64,000 nt of DNA from Levilactobacillus andaensis (GTDB lineage: Bacteria > Bacillota > Bacilli > Lactobacillales > Lactobacillaceae): contig NZ_BOLP01000007.1 of NCBI RefSeq assembly GCF_016861695.1, positions 86,197 through 150,196 on the forward strand. The letters run 5' to 3'. Position 1 is the first letter of the stretch; each line of letters starts with the position of its first letter. A program made the translations under genes and the position numbers. The notes below the pieces were generated by a model. That model was given only the letters and a program-made list of their open reading frames with translations. It did not search any database and was not told the origin of the DNA. Shown here piece by piece: positions 34,607 through 42,771 of this stretch.

Positions 34607-35983
34607 ATGGATAATAACAACAATAATCAATTTAATGATAACAACAATGATAATAGGCAAGAAACTAATAACAGCCAATCAACTAATAATAGTGAGGTAA
34701 CGCCAACCCCAGAAACGCCTAGACGGCAACGGAAGGGCTTGACCTTAACCAAGGTCGCCGTAACCGCAGCCGTTGCCGGGCTTCTCGGTGGGGGTGTCGC
34801 TTACGGTGGTATTAACTACATTAATAATAGTGGGTTAAATGACACGGCTGTTCCTAGTGGGAGTAATACGACCGGGAATACCAAGACTTCAAACGTGACG
34901 GTCAACGTGAACAATCAGTCGACCAAGGCGTTCAATCAGGTCAAGGGTGCCATGGTCTCCGTGATCAACCTGCAGAAACAGAGCAACAGCAGTACTTTAG
35001 GTCAACTGTTCGGCCAGGAATCCTCTAGCTCGAGTTCGAAGTCGAAGTCAGAACTGGAAGAAGCGTCCGAAGGGTCCGGGGTCGTTTACAAGAAGAACGG
35101 CAATACGGCCTACATCGTGACCAACAACCACGTGGTGTCCGGGTCATCGGCGCTGCGTGTGGTGACGAGTTCGGGTAAGCAGCTCCAGGCGAAATTGGTC
35201 GGGAAAGACTCCGTGACCGACTTGGCCGTGCTGAAGGTCAATGGCGCGGACTTGAAGACGGTCGCTTCCTTCGGGAATTCCGACAAGATCAAGGTCGGCG
35301 AAACGGCGTTGGCAATTGGGTCACCGCTGGGTAGCCAGTACGCGACCTCGCTGACGGAAGGAATCATTTCCGCTAAGAAACGGACCGTGGAAACGACGAA
35401 CTCGGCCGGCACGCAGACTGGGAACGCAACGGTTATCCAAACCGATGCGGCCATCAACCCCGGCAACTCCGGTGGGGCGCTGATCAACGTGGCTGGCCAA
35501 GTCGTCGGCATTACGTCGTCAAAGATTGCCAGTGATGCCGAAGGGACCAGCGTCGAAGGGATGGGCTTTGCCATTCCATCGAACGAAGTGGTCAACATTA
35601 TCAATCAATTGGTCAAGAAGGGCAAGGTTGTCCGGCCGGCGTTGGGCATCACCTACGTCGATTTGGCCAACGTGTCGAGCTCACAACAGAAGTCGATCCT
35701 GAAGTTGCCATCTAGTGTGGAAAACGGGGTCGTGGTGATGAGCGCGAACGCTGGCTCACCGGCGAAGAAGGCTGGCTTGAGCAAGTACGATGTCATTACG
35801 GAGATGGGTGGTCACGAGATCTCGGACCAATCCACGTTGCGTGATATCCTGTACACCTACAAGCTGAACGATACGGTCTCGATGACTTACTACCACAATG
35901 GTAAGAAGAAGACGACGAAGGTCAAATTGACCGAAACGACGTCGCAATTGAAGACGACCACGTCAGCTAATTCCGAATCATAA
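34607..35983 (+). CDS. htrA: Membrane-anchored serine protease HtrA/DegP-like
   Basis: 458 residues. Asn/Gln-rich cytoplasmic N-terminus (1-45), transmembrane helix (about 47-70), Ser-rich linker, trypsin-like domain with triad His in TNNHVV, Asp in DLAVLKV and Ser in NPGNSGGAL, then one PDZ domain (RPALGITYVDL onward). It degrades misfolded exported proteins at the outer face of the membrane. It sits between walJ and rlmH as in most lactobacilli, with a strong terminator after it. Confidence 0.95.
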   Translation: MDNNNNNQFNDNNNDNRQETNNSQSTNNSEVTPTPETPRRQRKGLTLTKVAVTAAVAGLLGGGVAYGGINYINNSGLNDTAVPSGSNTTGNTKTSNVTVNVNNQSTKAFNQVKGAMVSVINLQKQSNSSTLGQLFGQESSSSSSKSKSELEEASEGSGVVYKKNGNTAYIVTNNHVVSGSSALRVVTSSGKQLQAKLVGKDSVTDLAVLKVNGADLKTVASFGNSDKIKVGETALAIGSPLGSQYATSLTEGIISAKKRTVETTNSAGTQTGNATVIQTDAAINPGNSGGALINVAGQVVGITSSKIASDAEGTSVEGMGFAIPSNEVVNIINQLVKKGKVVRPALGITYVDLANVSSSQQKSILKLPSSVENGVVVMSANAGSPAKKAGLSKYDVITEMGGHEISDQSTLRDILYTYKLNDTVSMTYYHNGKKKTTKVKLTETTSQLKTTTSANSES

Positions 35984-35999
35984 TTTAGCCAAAATGAAA

Positions 36000-36034
36000 G
36001 CGACCGGTGGGTTTTCTCACCGGTCGCTTTTTGG
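36000..36034 (+). terminator. Terminator after htrA
   Basis: GCGACCGGTG / CACCGGTCGC, 8-nt loop, TTTTT. Confidence 0.9.
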
Positions 36035-36164
36035 TTATGATAAACTGTTTAATGAAAAGCCGAAGTTTAAGGACAACTCCAGTTGAATGAAAACGTCTCC
36101 GTTGGTTGTCCGGCCGAACGAAAGCACTGAAATGGGACAAGTAATTCAGACGGCAAAATCCGCT

Positions 36165-36502
36165 TGTGGATAACTGTGGATAAGTCGGGGGACAAAAAAA
36201 GAAACGCCCCGGCAAAAAAGTTATAAACAGGTCAGGGCCGGCAATGGAACCGGTGCAAAAGTTATCCACAGACTCGGTGGATAACTGTGGATAGAAAAAG
36301 TTTTTAGCTGAATAATGGCGGCTAAACCCAGTAACCATGCGGATTGTAAGCGGATAGTCCGAACGGACGTTTCACCAGAAAACGGTGGATAACTAATTAG
36401 AGATTGACATTTTATCAAAAAACAAATGTGGGGGGTCGGTCAAACGGTCACCCCCATATCTAGGAAAACAGGTTGTGCACCTGTGGATAACTTTGTGGAC
36501 AA
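36165..36502. promoter_or_regulatory. DnaA-box cluster between htrA and rlmH
   Basis: Four perfect TTATCCACA boxes: 36165-36173, 36175-36183 and 36482-36490 (as TGTGGATAA) and 36262-36270. Four more have one mismatch: 36276-36284, 36286-36294, 36384-36392 and 36494-36502. This is far above chance in 340 bp. dnaA and dnaN are not in the window, so this is not the standard dnaA-linked origin. Likely roles: DnaA titration, DnaA-controlled transcription of rlmH, or part of an extended origin. Confidence 0.8.
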
Positions 36503-36523
36503 CCTGTGCACAGGAGGATAATT

Positions 36524-37003
36524 ATGAACATCAAGTTTGTCGTCGTGGGTAAGCTGAAGGAAAAGTACTTCAAACAGGGAATCGCGGAGTACGCCAAACG
36601 GCTCTCCAGATTCTGCAAATTTTCAATCGTCGAGGTGCCGGATGAAAAAGCCCCAGAAAGCATGTCGCAGGCAGAAATGGATCAGGTGATGGCGGCGGAG
36701 GGCGAACGCATCCTGAGCAAGATCAAGGACCGCGAATACGTCTATGCGTTGGCCATCCTGGGCAAGGAACGCTCATCGGAGGAGTTCGCCAAGGAAATCA
36801 AGGACCTGACGACATACGGCCACTCAGACATCACCTTCGTCATCGGCGGCTCGCTGGGCCTCACGCCGGCGGTCTTGAAGCGCGCGGACACCCAGATTTC
36901 GTTTGGCCGCTTCACGCTGCCTCACCAGCTGATGCGGTTGGTGCTGACGGAACAGGTTTATCGGGCGTTTATGATTAATGAGGGGTCGCCGTATCATAAG
37001 TGA
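36524..37003 (+). CDS. rlmH: 23S rRNA pseudouridine-1915 N3-methyltransferase
   Basis: 159 residues, the exact family length, starting [20 protein letters not shown] with AGGAGG just upstream. SPOUT-class knot: [13 protein letters not shown] for SAM binding and the C-terminal [16 protein letters not shown] with YHK end. It methylates pseudouridine 1915 on 70S ribosomes. An in-frame ATG at 36506 lies before the SD and is rejected. Its upstream region carries the DnaA boxes. Confidence 0.96.
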   Translation: MNIKFVVVGKLKEKYFKQGIAEYAKRLSRFCKFSIVEVPDEKAPESMSQAEMDQVMAAEGERILSKIKDREYVYALAILGKERSSEEFAKEIKDLTTYGHSDITFVIGGSLGLTPAVLKRADTQISFGRFTLPHQLMRLVLTEQVYRAFMINEGSPYHK

Positions 37004-37062
37004 TGGGGTTTCTAATTAGATAGTGGTAGCTGATGATTGTGAGGTATTATTAGGTGAGAAGA

Positions 37063-37108
37063 AGAGAGCATTGAATAGCTGACACGCTGTTCGATGCTCT
37101 CTTTTTTA
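37063..37108 (+). terminator. Terminator after rlmH
   Basis: AGAGAGCAT-GAA / TTC-ATGCTCTCT with six T. Confidence 0.9.
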
Positions 37109-37109
37109 G

Positions 37110-37385
37110 TCATTTTCCTATTTGATTCATATAATTCGTTCCATTGTATTGGTAGCTAGCAACACGGGAAACCCTACTCTTTGTAGCGACATTAAAGTAG
37201 CCTTGGCGCATGTAGCTCTTCATAACACGATACTTGTGACCATTGATTTTACGATGACTAATCCATAATAAAGCCTGATTTGGGTTGAAGGAATATACAG
37301 TGCCGCCATATCCTTTGCGTAATTTTTGGACTTTAAGCTTATAGGTACCAGATTTTTTTGAACTATAGACGTACGCTTGGTGCTA
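37110..37385 (-). pseudogene. C-terminal remnant of a surface protein
   Basis: On the minus strand a frame reads AYVYSSKKSGTYKLKVQKL, GGTVYSFNPNQALLWISH and RVMKSYMRQGYFNVATKS, ending NGTNYMNQIGK and TGA at 37110-37112. Basic and Tyr-rich, like the C-terminal wall-binding repeats of lactobacillus surface proteins. It has no start and is cut on its N-terminal side by the IS982-type element. Confidence 0.5.
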
Positions 37386-38194
37386 GTTGATTTTCTCAAG
37401 GGTATCCACCTATCCACCAACAAGCATTGTTCGATTCTCGTTTGAAAACCCTCTAATGAATGTGCTCGATTTCTTTCGAGGTTAAATCTATCTCCCCATT
37501 GAGAAAATACGGTTTCAATATACCTTCGATCACGTTTTAATAATTGGTCGTTAACCCTGCCATGAAGCATACTACGGCGTAGGGGTGTCCAAAAGCCAAT
37601 CCCGTCATCGGCTAACATGTACTTTAAACTTTTCCCCAAATAGCCGACATCAGCTAGAATATATGGGCATACGTATTGGTCTACCAATGTTTGTACCATA
37701 TTGATGTCGTGAACGGAAGCCGGCGTAATCGTGTACGCAACCGCAATCCCTTGGTCGGTCACTTCAAAACTGCCCTTGAATCCGTAATACCACTGTTTTT
37801 TCGTCGCATTAAACCCAATATTTGCGATTGGTTTGAAACGTTTGGCACGATGATTGCGGATCGGATGGCAAACAGGCATTGGAAAACTATCAATAATGGT
37901 ATACCTTGGCTTGGGAATGACAGTTTTAATCAGGCCGTTACGTATCAATTTGAGTATCGTACCAGCGCGCACGCTAAGCCGGCAAAATCTAGAGCGCTCA
38001 GGAAGGTCAGAGAATCCTAGGCTTATAAGCTGTCGGTAAAATCGACGCTGGTCAGTAATGCCCAGTTCAACCTGCCAACAAAGTAAGGCCAATAAGTTAA
38101 TATCGCTCAATTTGGCCAATTTATAATCGATTAATTTTAGATGATTAGCCGGGAATTTCTTGGCTTGATAACCGTCGTAGATTAGTAGAACCAT
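37220..38194 (-). CDS. IS982-family transposase with chimeric C-terminus
   Basis: 324 residues. Residues 1-260 match the IS982 transposase: IIDSFPMPV (first Asp), NIGFNATKKQWYYGFKG, ILADVGYLGK (second Asp) and YIETVFSQWGDRF (Glu). After QTRIEQCLLV the frame runs into the neighbouring surface-protein remnant in the wrong frame, so the last 64 residues are not transposase. Upstream of the ATG, in-frame codons LHSDAIAK are conserved in the fossil copy at 40.7 kb after AAGGAG, hinting at a non-ATG start. Activity doubtful. Confidence 0.75.
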   Translation of the reverse strand: MVLLIYDGYQAKKFPANHLKLIDYKLAKLSDINLLALLCWQVELGITDQRRFYRQLISLGFSDLPERSRFCRLSVRAGTILKLIRNGLIKTVIPKPRYTIIDSFPMPVCHPIRNHRAKRFKPIANIGFNATKKQWYYGFKGSFEVTDQGIAVAYTITPASVHDINMVQTLVDQYVCPYILADVGYLGKSLKYMLADDGIGFWTPLRRSMLHGRVNDQLLKRDRRYIETVFSQWGDRFNLERNRAHSLEGFQTRIEQCLLVDRWIPLRKSTSTKRTSIVQKNLVPISLKSKNYAKDMAALYIPSTQIRLYYGLVIVKSMVTSIVL

Positions 38195-38335
38195 CTTAGC
38201 TATTGCGTCAGAGTGCAGACGCTTCTACTCCTTACGAAGTAAACATGACTCATTCTTTTCGTAGGTTACTGTGACTAGATGTTATAGTATTTGAGATTAT
38301 CTCTATACTGATTGAGACTGGGTATTCGTCGAGGT
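37390..38335 (-). mobile_element. IS982-family element, damaged at one end
   Basis: Transposase gene plus about 140 bp upstream. No matching terminal inverted repeats could be paired, and the transposase has lost its stop at the 37.39-37.42 kb junction with the surface-protein remnant. A decayed second copy of its 5' part lies at 40640-40930. Ends are estimates. Confidence 0.6.
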
Positions 38336-38860
38336 GGTGGGTCAGGTTTAAGCAGCCTGAGAATCCGGAAGTAGAGTTTGCTTGATTGCTAATGAATATA
38401 ATCATTTTTTTATTATGGTTAGAATGCTTTACATGACATAGTCATATAATCAGTATAATTATTGATGGCAAATAAAGCACAGATAAAACCAGTAGTACTG
38501 AAAAATGTTCATCTCATGATTTTAAGTAGTAGCCACTATCAAGGCAAGTTTATCTCTGGAGTATATATGGTCGTTATATTTTGATTGTTAGTAATAGAAG
38601 ATTTTATAGGTAGGTTTAGTTGTAGTAGACATGTTATGTGTTTCACGTGGAACATAGTGATAGATAAAATGAATACGCTTTAAGCCTGGGATGTGTTGGG
38701 CTATAAGTGAAAACATTTTCGAAACTGAATAAAGGACGTGCATTATTTCGACAAGCACAGCGTTAATCTGAACGCCATATGCTTTCGAAAAATGCAATTT
38801 TAGATGTCTAAAAGATATGTATCTATTTTAAAACGCAAAAAAAAGTACAAAAAATGACGA
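38336..38860. other. AT-rich intergenic region with a parS site
   Basis: No convincing gene. A minus-strand frame of 69 codons (38588-38797) lacks an RBS and contains the parS palindrome, so it is not called. Confidence 0.4.
38639..38654 (-). other. parS site 4
   Basis: TGTTTCACGTGGAACA, reverse complement of sites 1 and 2. Confidence 0.85.
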
Positions 38861-38865
38861 TTGAT

Positions 38866-38895
38866 TTGACAAACAAACTTCATTTGTGGTACTTT
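38866..38895 (+). promoter_or_regulatory. Promoter with possible operator, 126-residue gene
   Basis: TTGACA (38866-38871), 18-nt spacer, TACTTT (38890-38895). The spacer holds an ACAAA / TTTGT inverted repeat that could bind a repressor. Confidence 0.55.
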
Positions 38896-38915
38896 ATATG
38901 TTGGGAGGGATGAAG

Positions 38916-39296
38916 ATGGACCTGAGTAATTTTACACCATATACAGTTTCTCCAGGCGTGTCGACTGTTACGATTGGCAAGAATGGAATGGCGTTCAGCA
39001 AAACGGCGGTTATTAGGCTAGGAAAGCCAGAATATGTCGAATTTTTAATAAATGATAAGGACAAAATGATTGCTATTCAAGCCGTAGATGAACAGACGGA
39101 GGAGTCAACGTATTTTTTTAAGCCTGGAAGAAAAAATGTTATGGTTCGTTGGAACTATCAGGATTTGATTGAACGAATCAGTGAAATGATGGATTGGGAC
39201 ACAGAAAGTAATACTTATAAGATTAGAGGCGAGTATTATCCGGATGGCAATGTTCTGACGTTCAGTTTAGGCGAAGCTACAATCTTGAAAAAATAA
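38916..39296 (+). CDS. Protein of unknown function, 126 residues
   Basis: Starts at the ATG 6-7 nt after GGGAGGG; an ATG two codons earlier is an alternative. Reads MDLSNFTPYTVSPGVSTVTI, then GKNGMAFSKTAVIRLGKPEY and FLINDKDKMIAIQA, a mixed alpha/beta pattern I associate with uncharacterised proteins on lactobacillus mobile elements. No catalytic motif. AT-rich compared with the core genes. A small RNA candidate is convergent to its 3' end. Confidence 0.65.
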   Translation: MDLSNFTPYTVSPGVSTVTIGKNGMAFSKTAVIRLGKPEYVEFLINDKDKMIAIQAVDEQTEESTYFFKPGRKNVMVRWNYQDLIERISEMMDWDTESNTYKIRGEYYPDGNVLTFSLGEATILKK

Positions 39297-39316
39297 CCCT
39301 TACTAAAAAAGTGAAT

Positions 39317-39391
39317 AAAAAAAAGCGAACTGATCTGCAAATCAGTTCGCTCGGCATCAAAGTGCCAATGTTAGATTAGTAACTCAATACA
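39317..39391 (-). ncRNA. Candidate small RNA, about 70 nt, convergent to the 126-residue gene
   Basis: On the minus strand a promoter (TTTACG-17-TAGAAT, 39398-39426) is followed after about 65 nt by a terminator: GCGAACTGAT-TTGCAG-ATCAGTTCGC with eight T. Size and layout resemble antisense RNAII of Fst-type toxin-antitoxin loci, but no Fst-like peptide is present on the + strand. It would overlap the 3' UTR of the upstream gene. Confidence 0.4.
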
Positions 39392-39397
39392 AGTTCT

Positions 39398-39426
39398 ATT
39401 CTAACAAAAATCATGAGGTACGTAAA
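39398..39426 (-). promoter_or_regulatory. Promoter of the small RNA candidate
   Basis: Minus strand TTTACG, 17-nt spacer, TAGAAT. Confidence 0.45.
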
Positions 39427-39562
39427 ACTTTTTTCGTATCTCGTTTTTAAGTCGCTTTGGTGAGTAATTCATTGAGGAGGCTTTTTTATGCGTTTGAACA
39501 CCTAAGTTCACCAGTCCTGGAATCAACAGTAAGCTAATAAGGGATATAGAAAGGTGAATGAA

Positions 39563-40423
39563 ATGAAAATTAAAATTAAAAGTGCCAAGGACTCGAAAAC
39601 CAACAAAGTATACGAATTAAAGGAATTGGTGGACTTACCGGATAACTCGGAAATTTTACGCCGTTTGGTATGTGTTCATTGTGGCTGCCTTCTTACATTT
39701 ACTCATGCGTCGGCTAAAAGGGTCGCTCACTTGAAGACTAGAAATGGACAAAACCATGATGCGGATTGTACTGATTACTTCAAACGTGAAGAGCGTAAGG
39801 AGTTGCAGAAGACTGGTGAAATTATTAATGGTCGTTTGGATTCGAATGCTATGCAAAAGCGATTAAAAACAATGCGAAAACGTTTATTTAACCCGAATCC
39901 AACAGAAGATGTAAAGCCTAATCCCAAGAGAACTAAAAATAAACCATCTGGTAAAACTACACCTAATACTAAAAGAAAATCAGTTACACGGATTATTCCA
40001 ACGACGACGCCCACTGCTGGGGTCATTGACGGTGAGAGAAGTGGGAATGTGCATATGACGTACAGAGAGATTGGACAACTTAGCAAACAATCTTTGGGTC
40101 AAACGGTAGTGACTGGTGGATATTTGGAAGAAGTATCAGTTTCAGATCGGGATGAAGAACATGCGACAATTGTTCTAGAGTTTAAAGAACATACATTAAA
40201 ATTGAAGTTGTATCCTGACATTTTTCAATATCAGCAAGGGCTTCACCGACGAATTGAGTCTTTACATGCAAAATTAGGCTTGATGGAACATCAAGTAGAA
40301 GTAACATCGGCAGTTGAACTTGGGCAAGATGCTGATGGAAATCTGGAAGCTATTTTACGTGATGAATCTGCCATTGATTTTGATGGAAAACGATTGACAG
40401 TATTCCTATCAATTCCAGATTAG
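39563..40423 (+). CDS. Protein with CoiA-like zinc-ribbon N-terminus, unknown function
   Basis: 286 residues from the ATG at 39563, 8 nt after AAAGG; a GTG at 39554 overlaps the SD. Residues 30-75 hold CVHCGCLLTFTHASAKRVAH with a later His and Cys (NHDADC), resembling the N-terminal zinc-binding part of competence CoiA-like proteins. A basic Pro/Thr/Lys-rich linker (115-155) and an alpha/beta C-terminal half follow without known motifs. No nuclease residues seen. A five-codon frame with GAGGAGG lies 70 nt upstream (39489-39506). Confidence 0.6.
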   Translation: MKIKIKSAKDSKTNKVYELKELVDLPDNSEILRRLVCVHCGCLLTFTHASAKRVAHLKTRNGQNHDADCTDYFKREERKELQKTGEIINGRLDSNAMQKRLKTMRKRLFNPNPTEDVKPNPKRTKNKPSGKTTPNTKRKSVTRIIPTTTPTAGVIDGERSGNVHMTYREIGQLSKQSLGQTVVTGGYLEEVSVSDRDEEHATIVLEFKEHTLKLKLYPDIFQYQQGLHRRIESLHAKLGLMEHQVEVTSAVELGQDADGNLEAILRDESAIDFDGKRLTVFLSIPD

Positions 40424-40437
40424 CAGTGTAGTAATTA

Positions 40438-40463
40438 GGAGGGGAGCTATCCCCTTCTTTTTT
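40438..40463 (+). terminator. Terminator after the CoiA-like gene
   Basis: GGAGGGG / CCCCTTC, 6-nt loop, then six T. Confidence 0.75.
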
Positions 40464-40514
40464 ATCGGCTTAACTAATATTAGGAGTGCTTGTGTAATGA
40501 ATTAAGTGAAGTGG

Positions 40515-40620
40515 CTTCTTAAAGTTGGACACAGAATTAGAATGTTTACTGGATAGCGGATTTTCGGTATTTTTCCGGGGACTTGTCATCCAATTTTGTT
40601 GATATCTTAGGCCTGGTTGA
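40515..40620 (-). pseudogene. IS3-family fossil, end of orfB and terminal repeat
   Basis: Minus strand reads RPKISTKLDDKSPEKYRKSA plus IQ and stop (TAA at 40546-40548), the normal end of IS3-family OrfB. It is followed by GTGTCCAACTTTAAGAAG, which looks like the IS end. The rest of the IS is gone. Confidence 0.6.
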
Positions 40621-40639
40621 ACACGCTAAAGCGTGTAAA

Positions 40640-40930
40640 GTAATAAGCCACCCGCTATGCGGACGGATGGTAAATCAGTAGTCGATTCATTTTAGATGAT
40701 TGGTCGGGAATGATTCAGCATGATTATCCTCGTAGATTATTAGGACCATCTTAGCTATCGCGTCAGAGTGCAGACATTTCTACCCCTTATGACAATGAAC
40801 GTGACCCATTCATTCCTTAGGTCATTTCAATTGAGTTTTACGTGTTTTGAGCTTATTCTTGCACGGGTTTAGGCTTATGAGGGTAGGGCAGTCCCAATCT
40901 TCCTGATAGCCGGTGGATTAGTGAAAATAG
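40640..40930 (-). pseudogene. Fossil of the IS982-family element, 5' part
   Basis: Closely parallels 38100-38335: both have AGCTAT-GCGTCAGAGTGCAGAC and a start MVL-IY at 40748 followed by EDNHAESFPTNHLK, against MVLLIYDGYQAKKFPANHLK. In-frame stops and small gaps show decay. Confidence 0.7.
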
Positions 40931-41023
40931 GGATTCATCTGCAAAATAATAAAAGCGCAAAATAATAAAAGCCGACTCTGCAAGAGATTGCCTTAGGTAT
41001 GAATTGCATGTGTTCTGAGTGGT

Positions 41024-41290
41024 CTAGTTATTTAATTCAACAGCTACAAGCTGAACAAGATTTTTAGGGAAACTATCACGCACATTCTTGAGTGCTGATG
41101 GTTTACTTGATGGATTTGAGTTGCGATTTTTTTCTAGGTAACGTTTTAATGAAGTAGTAGCATTGACGATAGCTTCTGCATAGTTTTCGCCAGATACCGT
41201 TAGTTCAGGGATGTCGGGGAAAACTACGGTAATAGGGTGACCAACTTGACTAAAGACAGCTGGATAAGATGTGAATTTTGATTCGGACAT
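41024..41290 (-). CDS. HicB-like antitoxin without HicA partner
   Basis: 88 residues with the HicB partial RNase H fold: YPAVFSQVGHPITVVFPDIP and ENYAEAIVNATTSL. The C-terminus lacks an obvious HTH. HicB neutralises the mRNA interferase HicA, but no small HicA-like frame is visible on either side, so it is an orphan or a different regulator. GAGG lies 10 nt upstream of the ATG. 41291-41627 beside it holds no gene. Confidence 0.65.
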   Translation of the reverse strand: MSESKFTSYPAVFSQVGHPITVVFPDIPELTVSGENYAEAIVNATTSLKRYLEKNRNSNPSSKPSALKNVRDSFPKNLVQLVAVELNN

Positions 41291-41627
41291 GATAAAAGTA
41301 CCTCGCTATGGAATTTTTTTGAGTAGACTAGTAGTGTGTAATTATACGTTGTGCCTTGGGTATGTCAAGCAGTATTGGAAAATTGGCTATGTCATTCAAA
41401 AGGTGAAGAAGTAGATATAATGAGTTGTAATTGGTTATGAAGGTAGAGAGTCAATACTTACTGGTTGGGGAATGGAGCCCAAGATGATTCCATTAGAGTT
41501 AATGTGGTGGATTATCGCAAAGTAGGTCATTACGGATTTTCGTATCATAAGTGATAGGGATTTCTGATTATTGGATATTATTTGGCGAAGCATTTTTTGT
41601 AGTCAGAGTTACATAAGGAGAAGAGCT

Positions 41628-42462
41628 ATGGATATTCTTGAGAAGGTTCAGCAGTTACAACATCAAATTCAGCACTTTCAGGAGATGGATAAGAAACAGA
41701 TGTCTCAGCAAGAGCTGCTCAAAGCAATTATGGAAGCCATGACAATAAATGGTCAATATGAGCTGCCGGAAAAAATTGTGCGATATGGACCGAATATAAA
41801 TTTATATCGTGCCAGGAAACTTCAATCGAGTAATATGAATACTCTCTTGAAATGGACTGAGCAAGACTATTGGGAGGTACCATCGGAATTTGTTAGTAAC
41901 TTTGGTAGATTAAATGAGCCACATGAGTCAATTTTTTACGCTTCTTTAGATTTTTCACAAACATTGAATGAAATTAGAGCTGCCGATGGAGAATTTGTCG
42001 CTATTAGCCGTTATAATATTACTCAAGAGTTTCCTAGTGTAGTAATAAGTAATATGTCCAGATATATCAGACGCTAAGATGGGAAAAGAAGATAGGATTT
42101 TAGCCAGCATAAGAAATGATTTCTTGAGGGTTGAATTTACACGTGATGTCGCCCCGGGCCTCGAGCATCTGTATAGGGTTTCCAATCAAATCGTTAAAGA
42201 TGACTTTGATTTGCCAGAAGAGATGTCAAAGGCATGGACGTATCCGGCAATTCAGAATAAGGTTAATTATAATATTGGGATGAGACCAGCGATTGCGCAC
42301 CAACTACTGAGTTTTTGTGGAGCAGCTGTCGGAAAAGTGATTACTCAAGGTGAAGATAGAGGGATTGCGGATATCCTTTTAGTTGATTCACAATTTCAGC
42401 CGCTACGTGTGACAGATGAATCTTTAAAGGCTATCATGCCTAACTTACGGAAGCAGGATTAG
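41628..42462 (+). pseudogene. RES-domain-like protein split by a frameshift
   Basis: The first frame (41628-42077, AAGGAG before ATG) has NLYRARKLQ, FGRLNEPHESIFYASLDFSQTLNEI, the order of conserved Arg, Asn/Tyr and Glu of RES domains. It stops at 42075. The next frame continues from about 42058 (PDISDAKMGKEDRILASIRND) to 42462 without its own RBS and completes the protein to about 277 residues. A one-base shift near 42057-42060 splits it. RES toxins degrade NAD; this longer form may differ. Confidence 0.6.
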
Positions 42463-42771
42463 CGATACTGATATGGTTGAGTAAATTTAGTCGCTCAATT
42501 TAAAATTGAAGTACAACACTAGATTCATATTTACCGGTCCGTTTCCACTAATAATGCCTAAAACGGTCTCTAAGACCAGAAATCGATAGTGAACCCCAAA
42601 CCATCCTAAGCAGTTAAAAGGCCAGTACGCCAACTTTCTCCTTGCCAAAAAGTAGAAAGATATGATGAAACTGAATAATAATGCTTTCGTCCGAGCGACC
42701 ATTCATTTTTTAGTGACTTTAGCTGAATGCTATATTAAAATAAGATTAGAGAATGTCAAGGAGGATGAAAA

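Noticed and set aside
36165..36502. Calling this region the replication origin oriC
   Set aside because: dnaA and dnaN are absent, an AT-rich unwinding region was not identified and skew cannot be computed by eye; reported only as a DnaA-box cluster.
38588..38797. 69-codon minus-strand frame in the AT-rich gap
   Set aside because: No RBS, low-complexity composition, and it contains the parS palindrome in full.
39317..39426. Fst/Ldr type I toxin locus
   Set aside because: The RNAII-like part fits, but no short hydrophobic toxin frame is present on the opposite strand.
42487..42702. 71-codon minus-strand frame with hydrophobic stretches
   Set aside because: No RBS and no clear promoter; could be a membrane-protein fossil but the support is too weak to call.
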